The position numbers were made by a program, and so were the translations under genes. The notes below the pieces were generated by a model that was not told the DNA's origin, ran no database searches, and saw only the letters and a program-made list of their open reading frames with translations. From Evtepia gabavorous (lineage in GTDB: Bacteria > Bacillota > Clostridia > Oscillospirales > Oscillospiraceae): DNA of 52,689 nucleotides. The stretch spans positions 1 to 52,689 of the forward strand of contig NZ_QQRQ01000013.1 of assembly GCF_003425665.1 (NCBI RefSeq). The letters are read 5' to 3'. Below, in pieces: positions 1 through 8,411 of the stretch (its first letter is position 1; the number at the start of each line of letters is the position of its first letter).

Positions 1-15
1 ATCAGAATTTTGTTG

Positions 16-861
16 TTAAATGACCAATCCCAGCCGTTCTACTTGGCGTTTATGCTCCGCACCGCTCTCCATAATATAGATTCGAGTCGTCTCTACGCTG
101 GCGTGTCCCAAAAGGTCCGCCAGCTTTGCCATATCCTTCTCCAGGCTGTAAAACGCCCGGGCAAACAAATGCCGGAAGTTGTGGGGAAACACCTTTCTCT
201 CCCCCACCCCCGCCTGGGTGCTGAGGGCCCGCATCTCCCGCCAGATGTTGGAACGGTCCACAGGCCGCCCGGTCCGGGTGACAAAGACCGGCCCCGACGT
301 TCTCTTCTGCCGCCGGCAGTAATTCCCTAAAGCCCTGCACAGCTTGGCTGTCAAAAAGATCGTGCGGTGTTTCCCCTTACAGTCCACCCGCACCCGGCCG
401 GCGGCCAGCGCCTGCACTGTGACGAAACGCAGCTCCGACACCCGCATCCCCGTAGAGGCCAGAGTCTCCATGAGATAGTACAGCCGCCAGTTCTCCCTCC
501 TCTTGGCCGCAGCGAGCAGGCGGAGATACTCCCCCTTGTCCAGTTCCCGTCCCTTATCCCGGAACAATTCCCGCTGCCGCCGCAGAGGCTTCACCCGGCA
601 CTCCCGCCATCCCAGGAAGGAAAATAGGCCGTTGAGTGCCGCCAGTTTCCCGTTGACCGTGCTCACCGCGTACCGCTTTGCCAGGGTCTCTTTCCAGGCC
701 ACCACCACCTCCTTGGTAACCACGCGATTCTCCGGCAGCGTGGCCGCAAACGCCCTGATCTCCCGGCGGTATGTTTCGATGGTCCCCTGGCTCCGTTCCT
801 CCCCCTGCAAATACCGGCAGAATTCCGCAACATCCTCTTGCCTCATGACACGCCTTTTCAT
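16..861 (-). CDS. Tyrosine recombinase / phage-type integrase
   Basis: A 281-residue tyrosine recombinase that would cut and rejoin DNA at paired att-like sites. Residues about 7-95 form the SAM-like core-binding domain and about 105-281 the catalytic domain. The full catalytic set is visible: R140 (in TGMRVSEL), K164 (CKGKH), H227 and R230 (HNFRH), H253 (LLGHAS) and the nucleophile Y262. The start is fixed by a strong AAGGAGG about 7 bases upstream of the ATG. It is shorter than typical phage integrases (about 370-400 aa) and closer in size to XerC/D or the small recombinases that invert promoters in gut Firmicutes. It stands at the edge of an accessory region ending at the tmRNA 3' end, a classical integration target, which fits a role in mobility. 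Which substrate it acts on cannot be told from this window. A housekeeping Xer role seems less likely given the context. Confidence 0.93.
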   Translation of the reverse strand: MKRRVMRQEDVAEFCRYLQGEERSQGTIETYRREIRAFAATLPENRVVTKEVVVAWKETLAKRYAVSTVNGKLAALNGLFSFLGWRECRVKPLRRQRELFRDKGRELDKGEYLRLLAAAKRRENWRLYYLMETLASTGMRVSELRFVTVQALAAGRVRVDCKGKHRTIFLTAKLCRALGNYCRRQKRTSGPVFVTRTGRPVDRSNIWREMRALSTQAGVGERKVFPHNFRHLFARAFYSLEKDMAKLADLLGHASVETTRIYIMESGAEHKRQVERLGLVI

Positions 862-934
862 AGAAAATCCTCCTTCGCAAGGTGCTCTTTTTCATTTTTC
901 TGACTTAGGAAATAGTATGCCTGTTTTTTGCGTC

Positions 935-957
935 AAAAAGCGGGGCTTTCGCCCCGC
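935..957 (-). terminator. Hairpin with T-run between recombinase and repeat gene
   Basis: A 7-bp GC stem (GCGGGGC / GCCCCGC) closed by a 4-base loop. On the minus strand it is followed by five T residues, and on the plus strand by AG then five T residues. It lies just upstream of the recombinase, so it may stop read-through from the 1151-4183 gene or act as a bidirectional terminator. Confidence 0.5.
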
Positions 958-1094
958 CAGTTTTTCCCCTTCACTCTTTACAGGCTCCCTCCCAGTGCAC
1001 TTTCTCAAAATTTTTCACAATATTATCATTTTGAAACACTTTTGTCCAGGCACATTCTCTGGCACTTGCAAGGGAAGGCCAGATGCATCCATAG

Positions 1095-1130
1095 AAAAAA
1101 CCGGCGGTCAAGCTTAACCGCCGGTTTTTT
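1095..1130 (-). terminator. Rho-independent terminator of the repeat/nuclease gene
   Basis: A perfect 14-bp inverted repeat (1095-1108 and 1117-1130) with an 8-base loop and a terminal run of six T/A on both sides. It lies 20 bases downstream of the stop codon of the minus-strand gene 1151-4183. Confidence 0.85.
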
Positions 1131-1150
1131 CCTGGGCAAAAGTTCCGATA

Positions 1151-4100
1151 TTATGGCCGCCGCCGGGCATTCGGATTCATCCGCCGGAGGGTCCAATGCA
1201 TTCCAATCTGATCCAACAGCGCCTTCCGCTCCGGCGTCATGAGGAAATTGGGATTCCCCCGCATGGCCTGCCGCTGGGAGGACAGCCACATGCCCAATTT
1301 GACTCCCTCCTCCGTGACATAGTTCACAGGGAGGTTCAGATGGCCATGGGCCTGGTAGTAGGTCTTTGCCACCTGGTATTTCTCCCACCATCGTTCCCAA
1401 TACGGGTCCCATACCATTCCGATCTCGTCCAGCCTGTGTTTTTGGTGTTCCTGTGCCGTGCGCACCCCCTCCCCGGCACCTCTGCGAAATTTCCGGCGCT
1501 GCTGGGCAATCCATCGTCCCAATGCACGTCCGTCCTCGGTGACATAACTGACCCCAATGCGAAGATGTCCGTGGTCCTGATAATAGGCACGGGCCAGGGA
1601 GAACATCTCCTCCCATCGGTCCGGTGACGGCGGCTCCCACTGGACCCCCAACGCCTCCAATTCGCGAATCCGCCGGGAGCTCAGTGTCCCCGCCCGATAC
1701 CGTTTCCTCTGGTTTGCCAGCCAAGCACCAAGGCGCAGCCCCGTCTCCGTGGTACAATCCGCTGGGATATCCAGTCCTCCCGTCGCCTGATGATAGGCCT
1801 GGGCAGCCTGCAGATATTCCTGCCGCCTGGACTGGTTGGGCGCCCAGCAGATCCCCAGCTGCTCCAATCGGTTGACACGCTGGGGCGTCAGCGCCTGCTT
1901 GCGGTACAGCTCACGCTGATGGGCCAACCAGGACCCCAGGCGCACATGCTCCTCTGTGACATAATCATGGGGAATCCGCAGGTCCCCGTGGCGCTGGGCA
2001 TAGGCCGCTACCAGCTGATACATCCGTTGCCAGCGCGCCTCAAAGGGGGCCCACTGCATGCCAAGGGCCTCCAGCTTCTGAATTTGCAGGGCCGTGAGCT
2101 CATTGCTGCGGTAGGCCTCCCGCTGGGAATGGAGCCAGCCGGCCAAATTAACCCCGGAGGGACTGGTCAAATCGGCGGGGATAGAGAGGGTACCGTGTCT
2201 ACGGTGATAACGATAAACCGCCTGATAGCTCTGATCCCAAGCCCTGGCCGTAACATCCCGGTAGGTTTCCAGAATGGCTGGGCGGTCCCGGGCGATATCC
2301 GGCGCGGGATCAGGGAGGTTCAGCCAGCGAAACAACGTACAGATGGCTTCCGCAAAAGCCGCCTCTCCCGAATCATCCAGCACAATCACTCGTTCACACC
2401 GGGAGGCCTGAGGCAAGCCGGGCTCTCGTATGCGGATCAGGCGAATGCCAAAGCGGCGGCAGATTTCCCCTTTTCGCTCATCCAGCGCCAGCTTGTTGTG
2501 ATGCCATTGGTATCCATCGTATTCTATGGCGATTCGAAGGGAGGGAATATAGAGGTCCAACTCCACTCCCACCGCCTGCCATTGGGAAACTTTCACAACA
2601 TCAGGAAACGGTTTCTTCAGATAGAAAAGGAGCGCCTTTTCCCGAAAAGAGGTCTTTGCCGTGGCCTGGGTTCCATCCCAGATCATACCCAGTTCGTTGA
2701 GCTGAGCAATGCGCTCTGGCGTTATGGTGCCAATGCCCTGGCCCTCCTTCCCGGCCAGAAAGTTTTTATAGCACCGCCGCTGCCGGGCAATCCAGTGTCC
2801 CAGCCGCACCCCCGTCTCCGTGCTATAATTGCAGGGAACATTGAGCATCTGATGGACCTGATAATACGCCTTGGCATGCTGATACATCTCCTGCCACTGG
2901 TCGGTGAGCGGCTCCCAGACCATACCAATCCCTTCCAGCCGTTGGATTTGTGCTTCTGTCAAGCAGCCGCGCTTTCCTTTCTTTGCCGCCCGCTGGGCCA
3001 GCACCCAAGTACGCAACTCTCCCTCCATGGGATTGAGATGCCCGTGGGCCGCATAATACGCAGAGGCTTTTCGAAACCACTGTTCCCACAGCTCTTCCGA
3101 ATCTACCCCGGCATCCCACACCATTCCAAGGGTCTCCAGCTTTCGGGTCCGTTCCTCGTTCAGGACCCCCTTTTTGTAGTTTTTTCGCTGGGTGCTGATC
3201 CAGCGCCCTAAAAACTGGTCCGGCCCACTGTCCTTGGAGACCCGCAAATGCCCGTGGCGCTGAACGTATGCTTCCGCCTGCTGGTAGGCCGTCTCCCAAA
3301 GGGATTGGTACACGTCCCAGATCATGCCAACAGACTCCAGCATACGGCTCTTTTCCGGCGATAGCTTTCCGGCCTGCTTGGCTTTTCGCTGGGCAGTCAG
3401 CCACTGGGAAAGCCCTGCGGGCAAGGGCGCATTCCGTCTCTGGTAAGGGCAAAGGTGCCCATGACACTGAAAATATGCCTCTGCCTGTCGGTAGCGGTCC
3501 ATCCACGCCTGCTCCGGCACATCCCATATCACCCCCAGAGCCTCCAGCTTCTGAAGGCGGTCAGGTGCAAGTGCTCCGTTTTTTCTGTCCTGTTTCTGAT
3601 TGGACAGCCAAATCCCCAGCTTCACGCCAGCCTCCGTTTGGTACGTGGCAGGCGGAAATGTCCCGTTACAAACAACATAGTCCTCCAGCAGCGCAAAAAA
3701 ATGCTCCCAGCTCTCCCTGCGCAGAACTTCTGGCTCCCAAACCACGCCCAGGGCCTCTAACTGGGCCTGTCGCGCCTGGGACAAGCGTCCCCGTTTGTAC
3801 TCCATGCGAACCTTGTTTAGCCAGATTCCCAGCTTGACCCCCTCCTCTGTGACATAGGACTGAGGGACCCGCGCCGTGCCATGCTTTTGCAGATACCGTT
3901 CCAATGCCTGGTACATTCTGTTCCACTGAAACTGCCTGACATCCCAGACCATACCAATGGCATTGAGTAGATCCACCCGCGCCTGGGTAAACCGCAGATT
4001 GGTACGGCTTTTGTATTCCATACGCTGGGTGCCAATCCAGGCTCCAAGGCGTTTTCCTTGGCAGACATAGTCATTGGGGACCAAGAGATCCCCGTGTTCC

Positions 4101-4183
4101 CGTCGGTATTGTTCCGCAAGGCAGTAAAATGCCAGCCAATCCCGCTCCCGCTGGTCTTTAGCTGACAACGCCAAAAGGACCAC
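1151..4183 (-). CDS. Twelve helicase-associated (HA) repeats flanking an internal PD-(D/E)XK-like nuclease domain
   Basis: A 1010-residue protein made almost wholly of about 70-residue repeats of the helicase-associated type (family PF03457). The recurring pattern is W..MY..A..Y...HG.L, then LG.WL..QR, then LE.LGM.W. I count twelve: seven at residues about 1-512 and five at about 647-1010. Between repeats 7 and 8 (about 513-646) sits a VSR/DUF559-like nuclease segment with D543 (ELDLYIP), E554-x-D556 (IEYDG), H561 and K571, followed by the GIRLIRIRE strand. No helicase motifs are present, although HA domains normally follow SF2 helicases. I infer DNA binding by the repeats and cleavage by the centre. 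The first in-frame start is GTG at 4183, 5 bases after GGAG; a TTG at 4174 placed 8 bases after GGAGG is an equally good start. The gene has its own terminator and lies between a recombinase and an NDT-like gene, an accessory setting that suggests defence or mobile-element function. Confidence 0.85.
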   Translation of the reverse strand: MVLLALSAKDQRERDWLAFYCLAEQYRREHGDLLVPNDYVCQGKRLGAWIGTQRMEYKSRTNLRFTQARVDLLNAIGMVWDVRQFQWNRMYQALERYLQKHGTARVPQSYVTEEGVKLGIWLNKVRMEYKRGRLSQARQAQLEALGVVWEPEVLRRESWEHFFALLEDYVVCNGTFPPATYQTEAGVKLGIWLSNQKQDRKNGALAPDRLQKLEALGVIWDVPEQAWMDRYRQAEAYFQCHGHLCPYQRRNAPLPAGLSQWLTAQRKAKQAGKLSPEKSRMLESVGMIWDVYQSLWETAYQQAEAYVQRHGHLRVSKDSGPDQFLGRWISTQRKNYKKGVLNEERTRKLETLGMVWDAGVDSEELWEQWFRKASAYYAAHGHLNPMEGELRTWVLAQRAAKKGKRGCLTEAQIQRLEGIGMVWEPLTDQWQEMYQHAKAYYQVHQMLNVPCNYSTETGVRLGHWIARQRRCYKNFLAGKEGQGIGTITPERIAQLNELGMIWDGTQATAKTSFREKALLFYLKKPFPDVVKVSQWQAVGVELDLYIPSLRIAIEYDGYQWHHNKLALDERKGEICRRFGIRLIRIREPGLPQASRCERVIVLDDSGEAAFAEAICTLFRWLNLPDPAPDIARDRPAILETYRDVTARAWDQSYQAVYRYHRRHGTLSIPADLTSPSGVNLAGWLHSQREAYRSNELTALQIQKLEALGMQWAPFEARWQRMYQLVAAYAQRHGDLRIPHDYVTEEHVRLGSWLAHQRELYRKQALTPQRVNRLEQLGICWAPNQSRRQEYLQAAQAYHQATGGLDIPADCTTETGLRLGAWLANQRKRYRAGTLSSRRIRELEALGVQWEPPSPDRWEEMFSLARAYYQDHGHLRIGVSYVTEDGRALGRWIAQQRRKFRRGAGEGVRTAQEHQKHRLDEIGMVWDPYWERWWEKYQVAKTYYQAHGHLNLPVNYVTEEGVKLGMWLSSQRQAMRGNPNFLMTPERKALLDQIGMHWTLRRMNPNARRRP

Positions 4184-4344
4184 CTCCTCTCCAACTTCTC
4201 AGCAGACTCTCCCTGAATCGTTTCCCTCTGGAAGGACTTCGTTTTCACCCCCGGCTCAAAGCTCTCTTGAATATATGGTGACCACACCTCCCATCTCATA
4301 ACAGCCTCCCATTTGAAACATGTTTAACACGTCATTTCATTGTC

Positions 4345-4373
4345 ATTTTGTTATATCTGAGCGGATACGTCAA
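4345..4373 (-). promoter_or_regulatory. Candidate promoter of the HA-repeat gene
   Basis: Read on the minus strand: TTGACG, a 17-bp spacer, then CAAAAT. The -10 is poor (4 of 6), so this is tentative. The palindrome AAACATGTTT lies just downstream and could be an operator. Confidence 0.35.
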
Positions 4374-4493
4374 GTTTCTTTCCATCTTCGTTCTTCAAAA
4401 ATGAGCAACTTTCTCTCCTTTCACAGAGAAGGACCTCATCAGGCGGCGCAGTTCTTCTATAAAAACAGTTCTTCGGAGAGAAAACATAGCAGG

Positions 4494-4522
4494 TTCCCTT
4501 TTTCCTTCTTTTTTGCTATAAT
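4494..4522 (+). promoter_or_regulatory. Extended -10 promoter of the NDT-like gene
   Basis: TGCTATAAT at 4514-4522 is a consensus extended -10. The -35 region 17 bp upstream (TTCCCT) is weak, as is common with extended -10 promoters. It lies 40 bases before the chosen start codon. Confidence 0.6.
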
Positions 4523-4562
4523 TATTAAAATAGCAATACCATTTCAGAAGAGAGATGATTAT

Positions 4563-5816
4563 ATGGACAACATCTGTTTTGTTATCATGCCTTTTGGCAT
4601 TGGCTTTGATGATCTCTATGAAAAAGTATATGTTCCAGCGATCCAGTCGCAGGGTTTATCCCCCTTACGCGCGGATGAAATCTACGACAATCAGCCGATC
4701 ATACGGGATATCACCCAATCCATCCACCACGCCAAGGTCATCCTGGCAGATGTCACAGGGCGAAACCCAAACGTCAACTATGAACTGGGCATCGCTCACG
4801 CGCTGAAAAAGGAGGTCATCCTCCTCACCGCCGAAGCCAAGGATGTCCCTTCCGACTACCGTCATCTGAGATACCTGCAATATAACCGCATGGATGTTGA
4901 CTGGAATCAAACCTTGTCCCAGGAGCTCCAGGCCACACTGAAACAAGTTCTTTCCCGGCTAAGCCACTCGGACAAAACAATTCCATCCACAGCCCCCCGC
5001 CAAAGCGCGGTTCTAAATGTCCCTGCTGAAGCGGAGGACAACGAGAACTGGAGCCCCGAGGAAACACGCGCCATTTCCAAGGCCGAGGCCCTGGGCATGC
5101 AATTGCAAACCGCTTCCCTCTGGCTGGACTGCATGGGCTGCCGCGTCCTGTTGACATCGCAGCATGCGTCCCTCTGCAAACTCCATGCCGCAATCGCCTG
5201 TCTGCTGAATGAAAGGGTCCGTGCGCTCTCCCATGACCTTCCTAAGGGCCACACCCTTCAGATGCGCCGCATGGACTTTGGAGATGCTGCCCCACACACG
5301 TTTTTTGTGGACTATCTCTATGACGCCTCTGTGCTGCCCCTATACACGCAGCGGGAGCTCATCCGACACCTAAGCACCGAGCTTTGCACGCAAACCTTTG
5401 CCCCTCAAATTCGATACCTGGAAGAACATTGGGACCAGGCACCACGGAAGGAAGAGCCGGACCCATATGATTCCCCGGACCATCTGCCCCAGGAGCGAAC
5501 CCCGATCTGTTTTCGGCAAGATTTTTATGTGGCGGACATCAAACGCATATTTTACAATCGCTTCCGAGGGGATCACTTTTACCAGATTGACGGTCTCCTG
5601 CCCACGTCTCTCCTGAAAGAGGAACCGGTTTCCGGAGAAAACCATTGGCTGGCAGATTGGGATCAGAAAGAGGCCCGGTGCAAGGTGGGCGACACGGTCA
5701 GATTCAAGGTTCACAAAATATACGACCTTAAAGACTACACTCATACGTCGAACGCCAGAAACATCTCATTTTCCCAACTGGAAGTGGTATCTAACAGCTC
5801 TGAACATGCGTTGTGA
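4563..5816 (+). CDS. Protein with N-terminal nucleoside deoxyribosyltransferase/TIR-like domain and unknown C-terminal region
   Basis: A 417-residue protein. Residues 1-120 carry the signature of the NDT/TIR-like fold: CFVIMPFG at 5-12, DLYEKVYVPA, RADEI (D38, E39), ILADVTG (D63) and NPNVNYELGIAHAL with the likely catalytic E74. Families with this motif bind or cleave nucleotides or NAD-type substrates and often occur in defence islands. Residues about 165-417 match nothing I recognise; they are rich in acidic and aromatic residues and show no membrane segment or signal peptide. The open frame extends upstream to 4320, but ATG 4563 is preferred because it follows AGAAGAGAG and an extended -10 promoter, and the family motif starts at residue 5. 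It is followed by a strong terminator, so it is transcribed alone. Predicted effector or sensor of an immune system; the substrate is unknown. Confidence 0.75.
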   Translation: MDNICFVIMPFGIGFDDLYEKVYVPAIQSQGLSPLRADEIYDNQPIIRDITQSIHHAKVILADVTGRNPNVNYELGIAHALKKEVILLTAEAKDVPSDYRHLRYLQYNRMDVDWNQTLSQELQATLKQVLSRLSHSDKTIPSTAPRQSAVLNVPAEAEDNENWSPEETRAISKAEALGMQLQTASLWLDCMGCRVLLTSQHASLCKLHAAIACLLNERVRALSHDLPKGHTLQMRRMDFGDAAPHTFFVDYLYDASVLPLYTQRELIRHLSTELCTQTFAPQIRYLEEHWDQAPRKEEPDPYDSPDHLPQERTPICFRQDFYVADIKRIFYNRFRGDHFYQIDGLLPTSLLKEEPVSGENHWLADWDQKEARCKVGDTVRFKVHKIYDLKDYTHTSNARNISFSQLEVVSNSSEHAL

Positions 5817-5867
5817 GAAGTGGGCTATCTGAGCGGGTATCCCTTTCTTCTCCTTTTTGCTATTTTT

Positions 5868-5919
5868 ATAAAAAGCTGCGTTTTAACCTCAGATTGCAGG
5901 TTGAAACGCAGCTTTTTAT
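5868..5919 (+). terminator. Strong terminator after the NDT-like gene
   Basis: A 22-bp stem with a single G-T-type mismatch and an 8-base loop. It ends in five T residues on the plus strand, with matching A residues at the other side, so it can work in both directions. It lies 51 bases after the stop codon. Confidence 0.85.
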
Positions 5920-6039
5920 TGAAAAGAGGCGGTTAAAATCAATATCCTTTATACGATTGCTGATCTTTTATTGTATATCCAGACTCTTGTTTGATGTATA
6001 TCTAAAAAAATTTTTGGACCTTTATCTATAAACGAGACA

Positions 6040-6079
6040 AGCTGCCCTACCAGTTATCACTATATCCTGGTGGGCAGCT
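6040..6079 (-). terminator. Hairpin downstream of the DGQHR gene
   Basis: An inverted repeat of about 13 bp (AGCTGCCC-T-ACCAG against CTGGTGGGCAGCT) with a 13-base AT-rich loop. It lies 25 bases after the stop of the minus-strand gene. The following bases on the minus strand are only loosely T-rich, so termination strength is uncertain. Confidence 0.5.
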
Positions 6080-6103
6080 ATCGTATTGATTTCATCAAAA
6101 CAA

Positions 6104-8398
6104 TTAAGATAAGGTTCTATGATTTAGCCAAGAATGAATTGCCTTCAGGAATAAATACTCTTCTTCTGAAAAACTATAGCTTGCATTACTGTTATTCGCA
6201 ATCGTTGCAAATTTTGCAATCCACGCTGTTTTTGCCGTCTTTCCTCCTCTTATCGATATCTCCTCGGGCCGAGTATAGCTATTCTCAAATAGTTCTGTCC
6301 AGTTGGAACTAAAAATAGCAATATCTCTGCAGTTTGCAATGGTAACACAATCCCATATATCTACAACTTTATTTATACCGTTGATGCTGTTTTCATAATT
6401 TTGTTTTCCCATTAATGCATTCGCTTGTTTATAAACTCTCGGCGGAATCCCACGTGTAAGCCATTTTTCTCCGTACTTTTTCTGGAGCTTATCGGCAAAG
6501 TCAGATTTAATTATGAGTTCAATGTCTTGTATCAGCGTATAGGACTCTGCATTGAATTGCTTTGAATTATCGCGAATCCACGCTCTAAGGCCATCTGGTT
6601 CAAATTCTGGTTGTGCCTCGTTAATAACTGACTGGAAAGTACGCCAAACTCGCGCTTTGCCTCCACTACCATAATTTTTACGGATTCCTTCCCTCTCTGT
6701 CTCATTTATAGAGCCAAAATAAGACACAAGGGGGGCCAAGTAAGGTTCAACCTTTTCCAAAAGAACTCTTGTATCCATAATTTTAGGATTGATTTTATCT
6801 CTTTCAATGAGAAAATCAATTATATCATTTAGAATGCGAAGAAGTGCATGGATAGTATTATTAATTGTAAGAACGCCAGAATTAGCATCTCCGAGTTCCC
6901 ATTCCTCTGGTAGTTCATTTTTGAAATATTGGAAAGCTTCCATGAGAAATGGTAACAAAACACCACGCGTAACATCGTTACTCCCGCGATCAAATGTACC
7001 AGCTTCTATTTCATGATTGTCCTTTCCAAAACGCGTTAAAAAATGTGTTGATTTTAACGCATTTTCAATGGTATCAATCGTCAGGCAGCAATAAGCAGAA
7101 GTCTCATTCTCTCCTATTATGACTCTGTTAAAAAATGGAGATGATTGTAACTCACCCAATCGCTGGGCAATATTTAATCGAAGTGCCTTCCTTTGCTTAT
7201 TTTTATCCTCAGACGTCCACAGCAAATCCGCATTTAACGTATTTTGGAGATTTTTAGAAACCGCTTTTTGATTTTCATTAATTTCCATAAACAGCTCTAC
7301 CTGTTTATCTTTATCTAAATTAACAAAAGCAACCACTGGAATGGTATCCTTCCCTGCGTACGCAGAGTCAGCATATCCGTACAAACGGTGCTGTCCATCA
7401 ATAATATAAACAGAGCGATACAATTGAGGCAAGTAAAGAATGCCAATACGAGAAATAGCATTTTCAATCTGAGGTGTAGCAAGATCAAACCGCAGCTTTT
7501 TTCCGTTGGTATCAATACTAATGATTAAGGAATTAGGAAAAAAACCTTTATTATCAATAAACTTCCTAATTTCCTTCAATCTTTGCTTCTTTATAATTCG
7601 CTGATACGTAGGCATCATATCACTATTTGCCTCGTTACGATGTAAAACATAGGCTAACTTTAAAAGTTTCTCAGGCTCAATGGAAAATGAATAATATGTG
7701 TGCCCCCCCATTTGGCCTTCAATGGCAGGAATTCTATTCTCCATTGTTCCAATTTTTTGCCCTGCAAAAAGTGTCCCCAAAAGTTGGTATCTTGCACAAG
7801 CCCCCAAATGCTTTGCAAGTTCCGCAAAGTATTTTATACCGTATTCATCAAAGTGATAGATCCCCAGGTCTCTCATACGGTTTCGATCAGGCTCGGTTAT
7901 CTCATAATTTTTCGTAGCAAAAATATATTTTACTTTTTTCTTCTTAAACTCTTTTTCCCGTCGAACGGTCTTAAATAGACCTTCTTTAATTCCTTTGATC
8001 GCCTCAAGGTCAGTTTTAAAATCTCCTTTTTTCCCAGAAAAAGCACATTTACATTCTATAAAAAGGACGGTCTCCTCATCCGCAGCAAACACATCAATTT
8101 GCTTAGTGGTATTCAAATCTTCTGTTCCATATGGAATTTCCAGACGTCTATCCTTATTCATATAAGAAAAACCGAGGTTAGAAAACAGACACCAGACATC
8201 ATCCTCAAATTGCCTATCTAAAGGCTTGGGACGTTTCATACGAACCATCGACTTTAGTTCCTTGTCGACAATCCACCCCTCGCTTTCTCGTTTCTCCTGG
8301 AGCTCATATTCAAATTTTTCAAATATATATGACTGGCTGCGACGTTTTTTGACCCCTATCAATTCTTTACCAGACACAAGCTTGTCCATAAAGCCCAT
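6104..8398 (-). CDS. DGQHR (DndB-like) protein with N-terminal PD-(D/E)XK nuclease motif
   Basis: A 764-residue protein of the DGQHR/DndB-like family. The name-giving DGQHR motif is at 334-338 (VYIIDGQHRLYGY), followed by the family's ELFMEINENQKAV element at 368-380. DndB-type proteins control phosphorothioate DNA modification. Upstream, residues about 60-165 look like a restriction-type nuclease: E65, D102 (QIDVFA) and E115-C-K117 (FIECKC), the spacing of a PD-(D/E)XK site. The C-terminal half (about 400-764) is unassigned. The start is 13 bases after the stop of the upstream adenine methyltransferase gene, so the two form one operon. Both genes are clearly AT-rich against a GC-rich surround, a sign of recent transfer. 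I infer a modification-linked defence unit in which the methyltransferase marks host DNA and this protein senses or cuts. No dndACDE genes are visible, so it is not a standard Dnd system. Confidence 0.85.
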   Translation of the reverse strand: MGFMDKLVSGKELIGVKKRRSQSYIFEKFEYELQEKRESEGWIVDKELKSMVRMKRPKPLDRQFEDDVWCLFSNLGFSYMNKDRRLEIPYGTEDLNTTKQIDVFAADEETVLFIECKCAFSGKKGDFKTDLEAIKGIKEGLFKTVRREKEFKKKKVKYIFATKNYEITEPDRNRMRDLGIYHFDEYGIKYFAELAKHLGACARYQLLGTLFAGQKIGTMENRIPAIEGQMGGHTYYSFSIEPEKLLKLAYVLHRNEANSDMMPTYQRIIKKQRLKEIRKFIDNKGFFPNSLIISIDTNGKKLRFDLATPQIENAISRIGILYLPQLYRSVYIIDGQHRLYGYADSAYAGKDTIPVVAFVNLDKDKQVELFMEINENQKAVSKNLQNTLNADLLWTSEDKNKQRKALRLNIAQRLGELQSSPFFNRVIIGENETSAYCCLTIDTIENALKSTHFLTRFGKDNHEIEAGTFDRGSNDVTRGVLLPFLMEAFQYFKNELPEEWELGDANSGVLTINNTIHALLRILNDIIDFLIERDKINPKIMDTRVLLEKVEPYLAPLVSYFGSINETEREGIRKNYGSGGKARVWRTFQSVINEAQPEFEPDGLRAWIRDNSKQFNAESYTLIQDIELIIKSDFADKLQKKYGEKWLTRGIPPRVYKQANALMGKQNYENSINGINKVVDIWDCVTIANCRDIAIFSSNWTELFENSYTRPEEISIRGGKTAKTAWIAKFATIANNSNASYSFSEEEYLFLKAIHSWLNHRTLS

Positions 8399-8411
8399 AT
8401 TTCAAAGCCCC

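Larger units (their letters stand above)
4184..4562. other. Divergent intergenic region of about 380 bases
   Basis: This stretch separates the minus-strand repeat gene from the plus-strand NDT-like gene. It contains a candidate promoter for each, a perfect 10-bp palindrome AAACATGTTT at 4316-4325, and on the minus strand an ATG at 4299 preceded by GGGAGG that opens a different frame overlapping the start of the repeat gene. No other gene is supported. Confidence 0.5.

Noticed and set aside
554..895. Alternate minus-strand frame overlapping the recombinase start
   Set aside because: Its ATG lies upstream of the AAGGAGG that serves the recombinase, and after a few codons it is a shadow of the recombinase frame.
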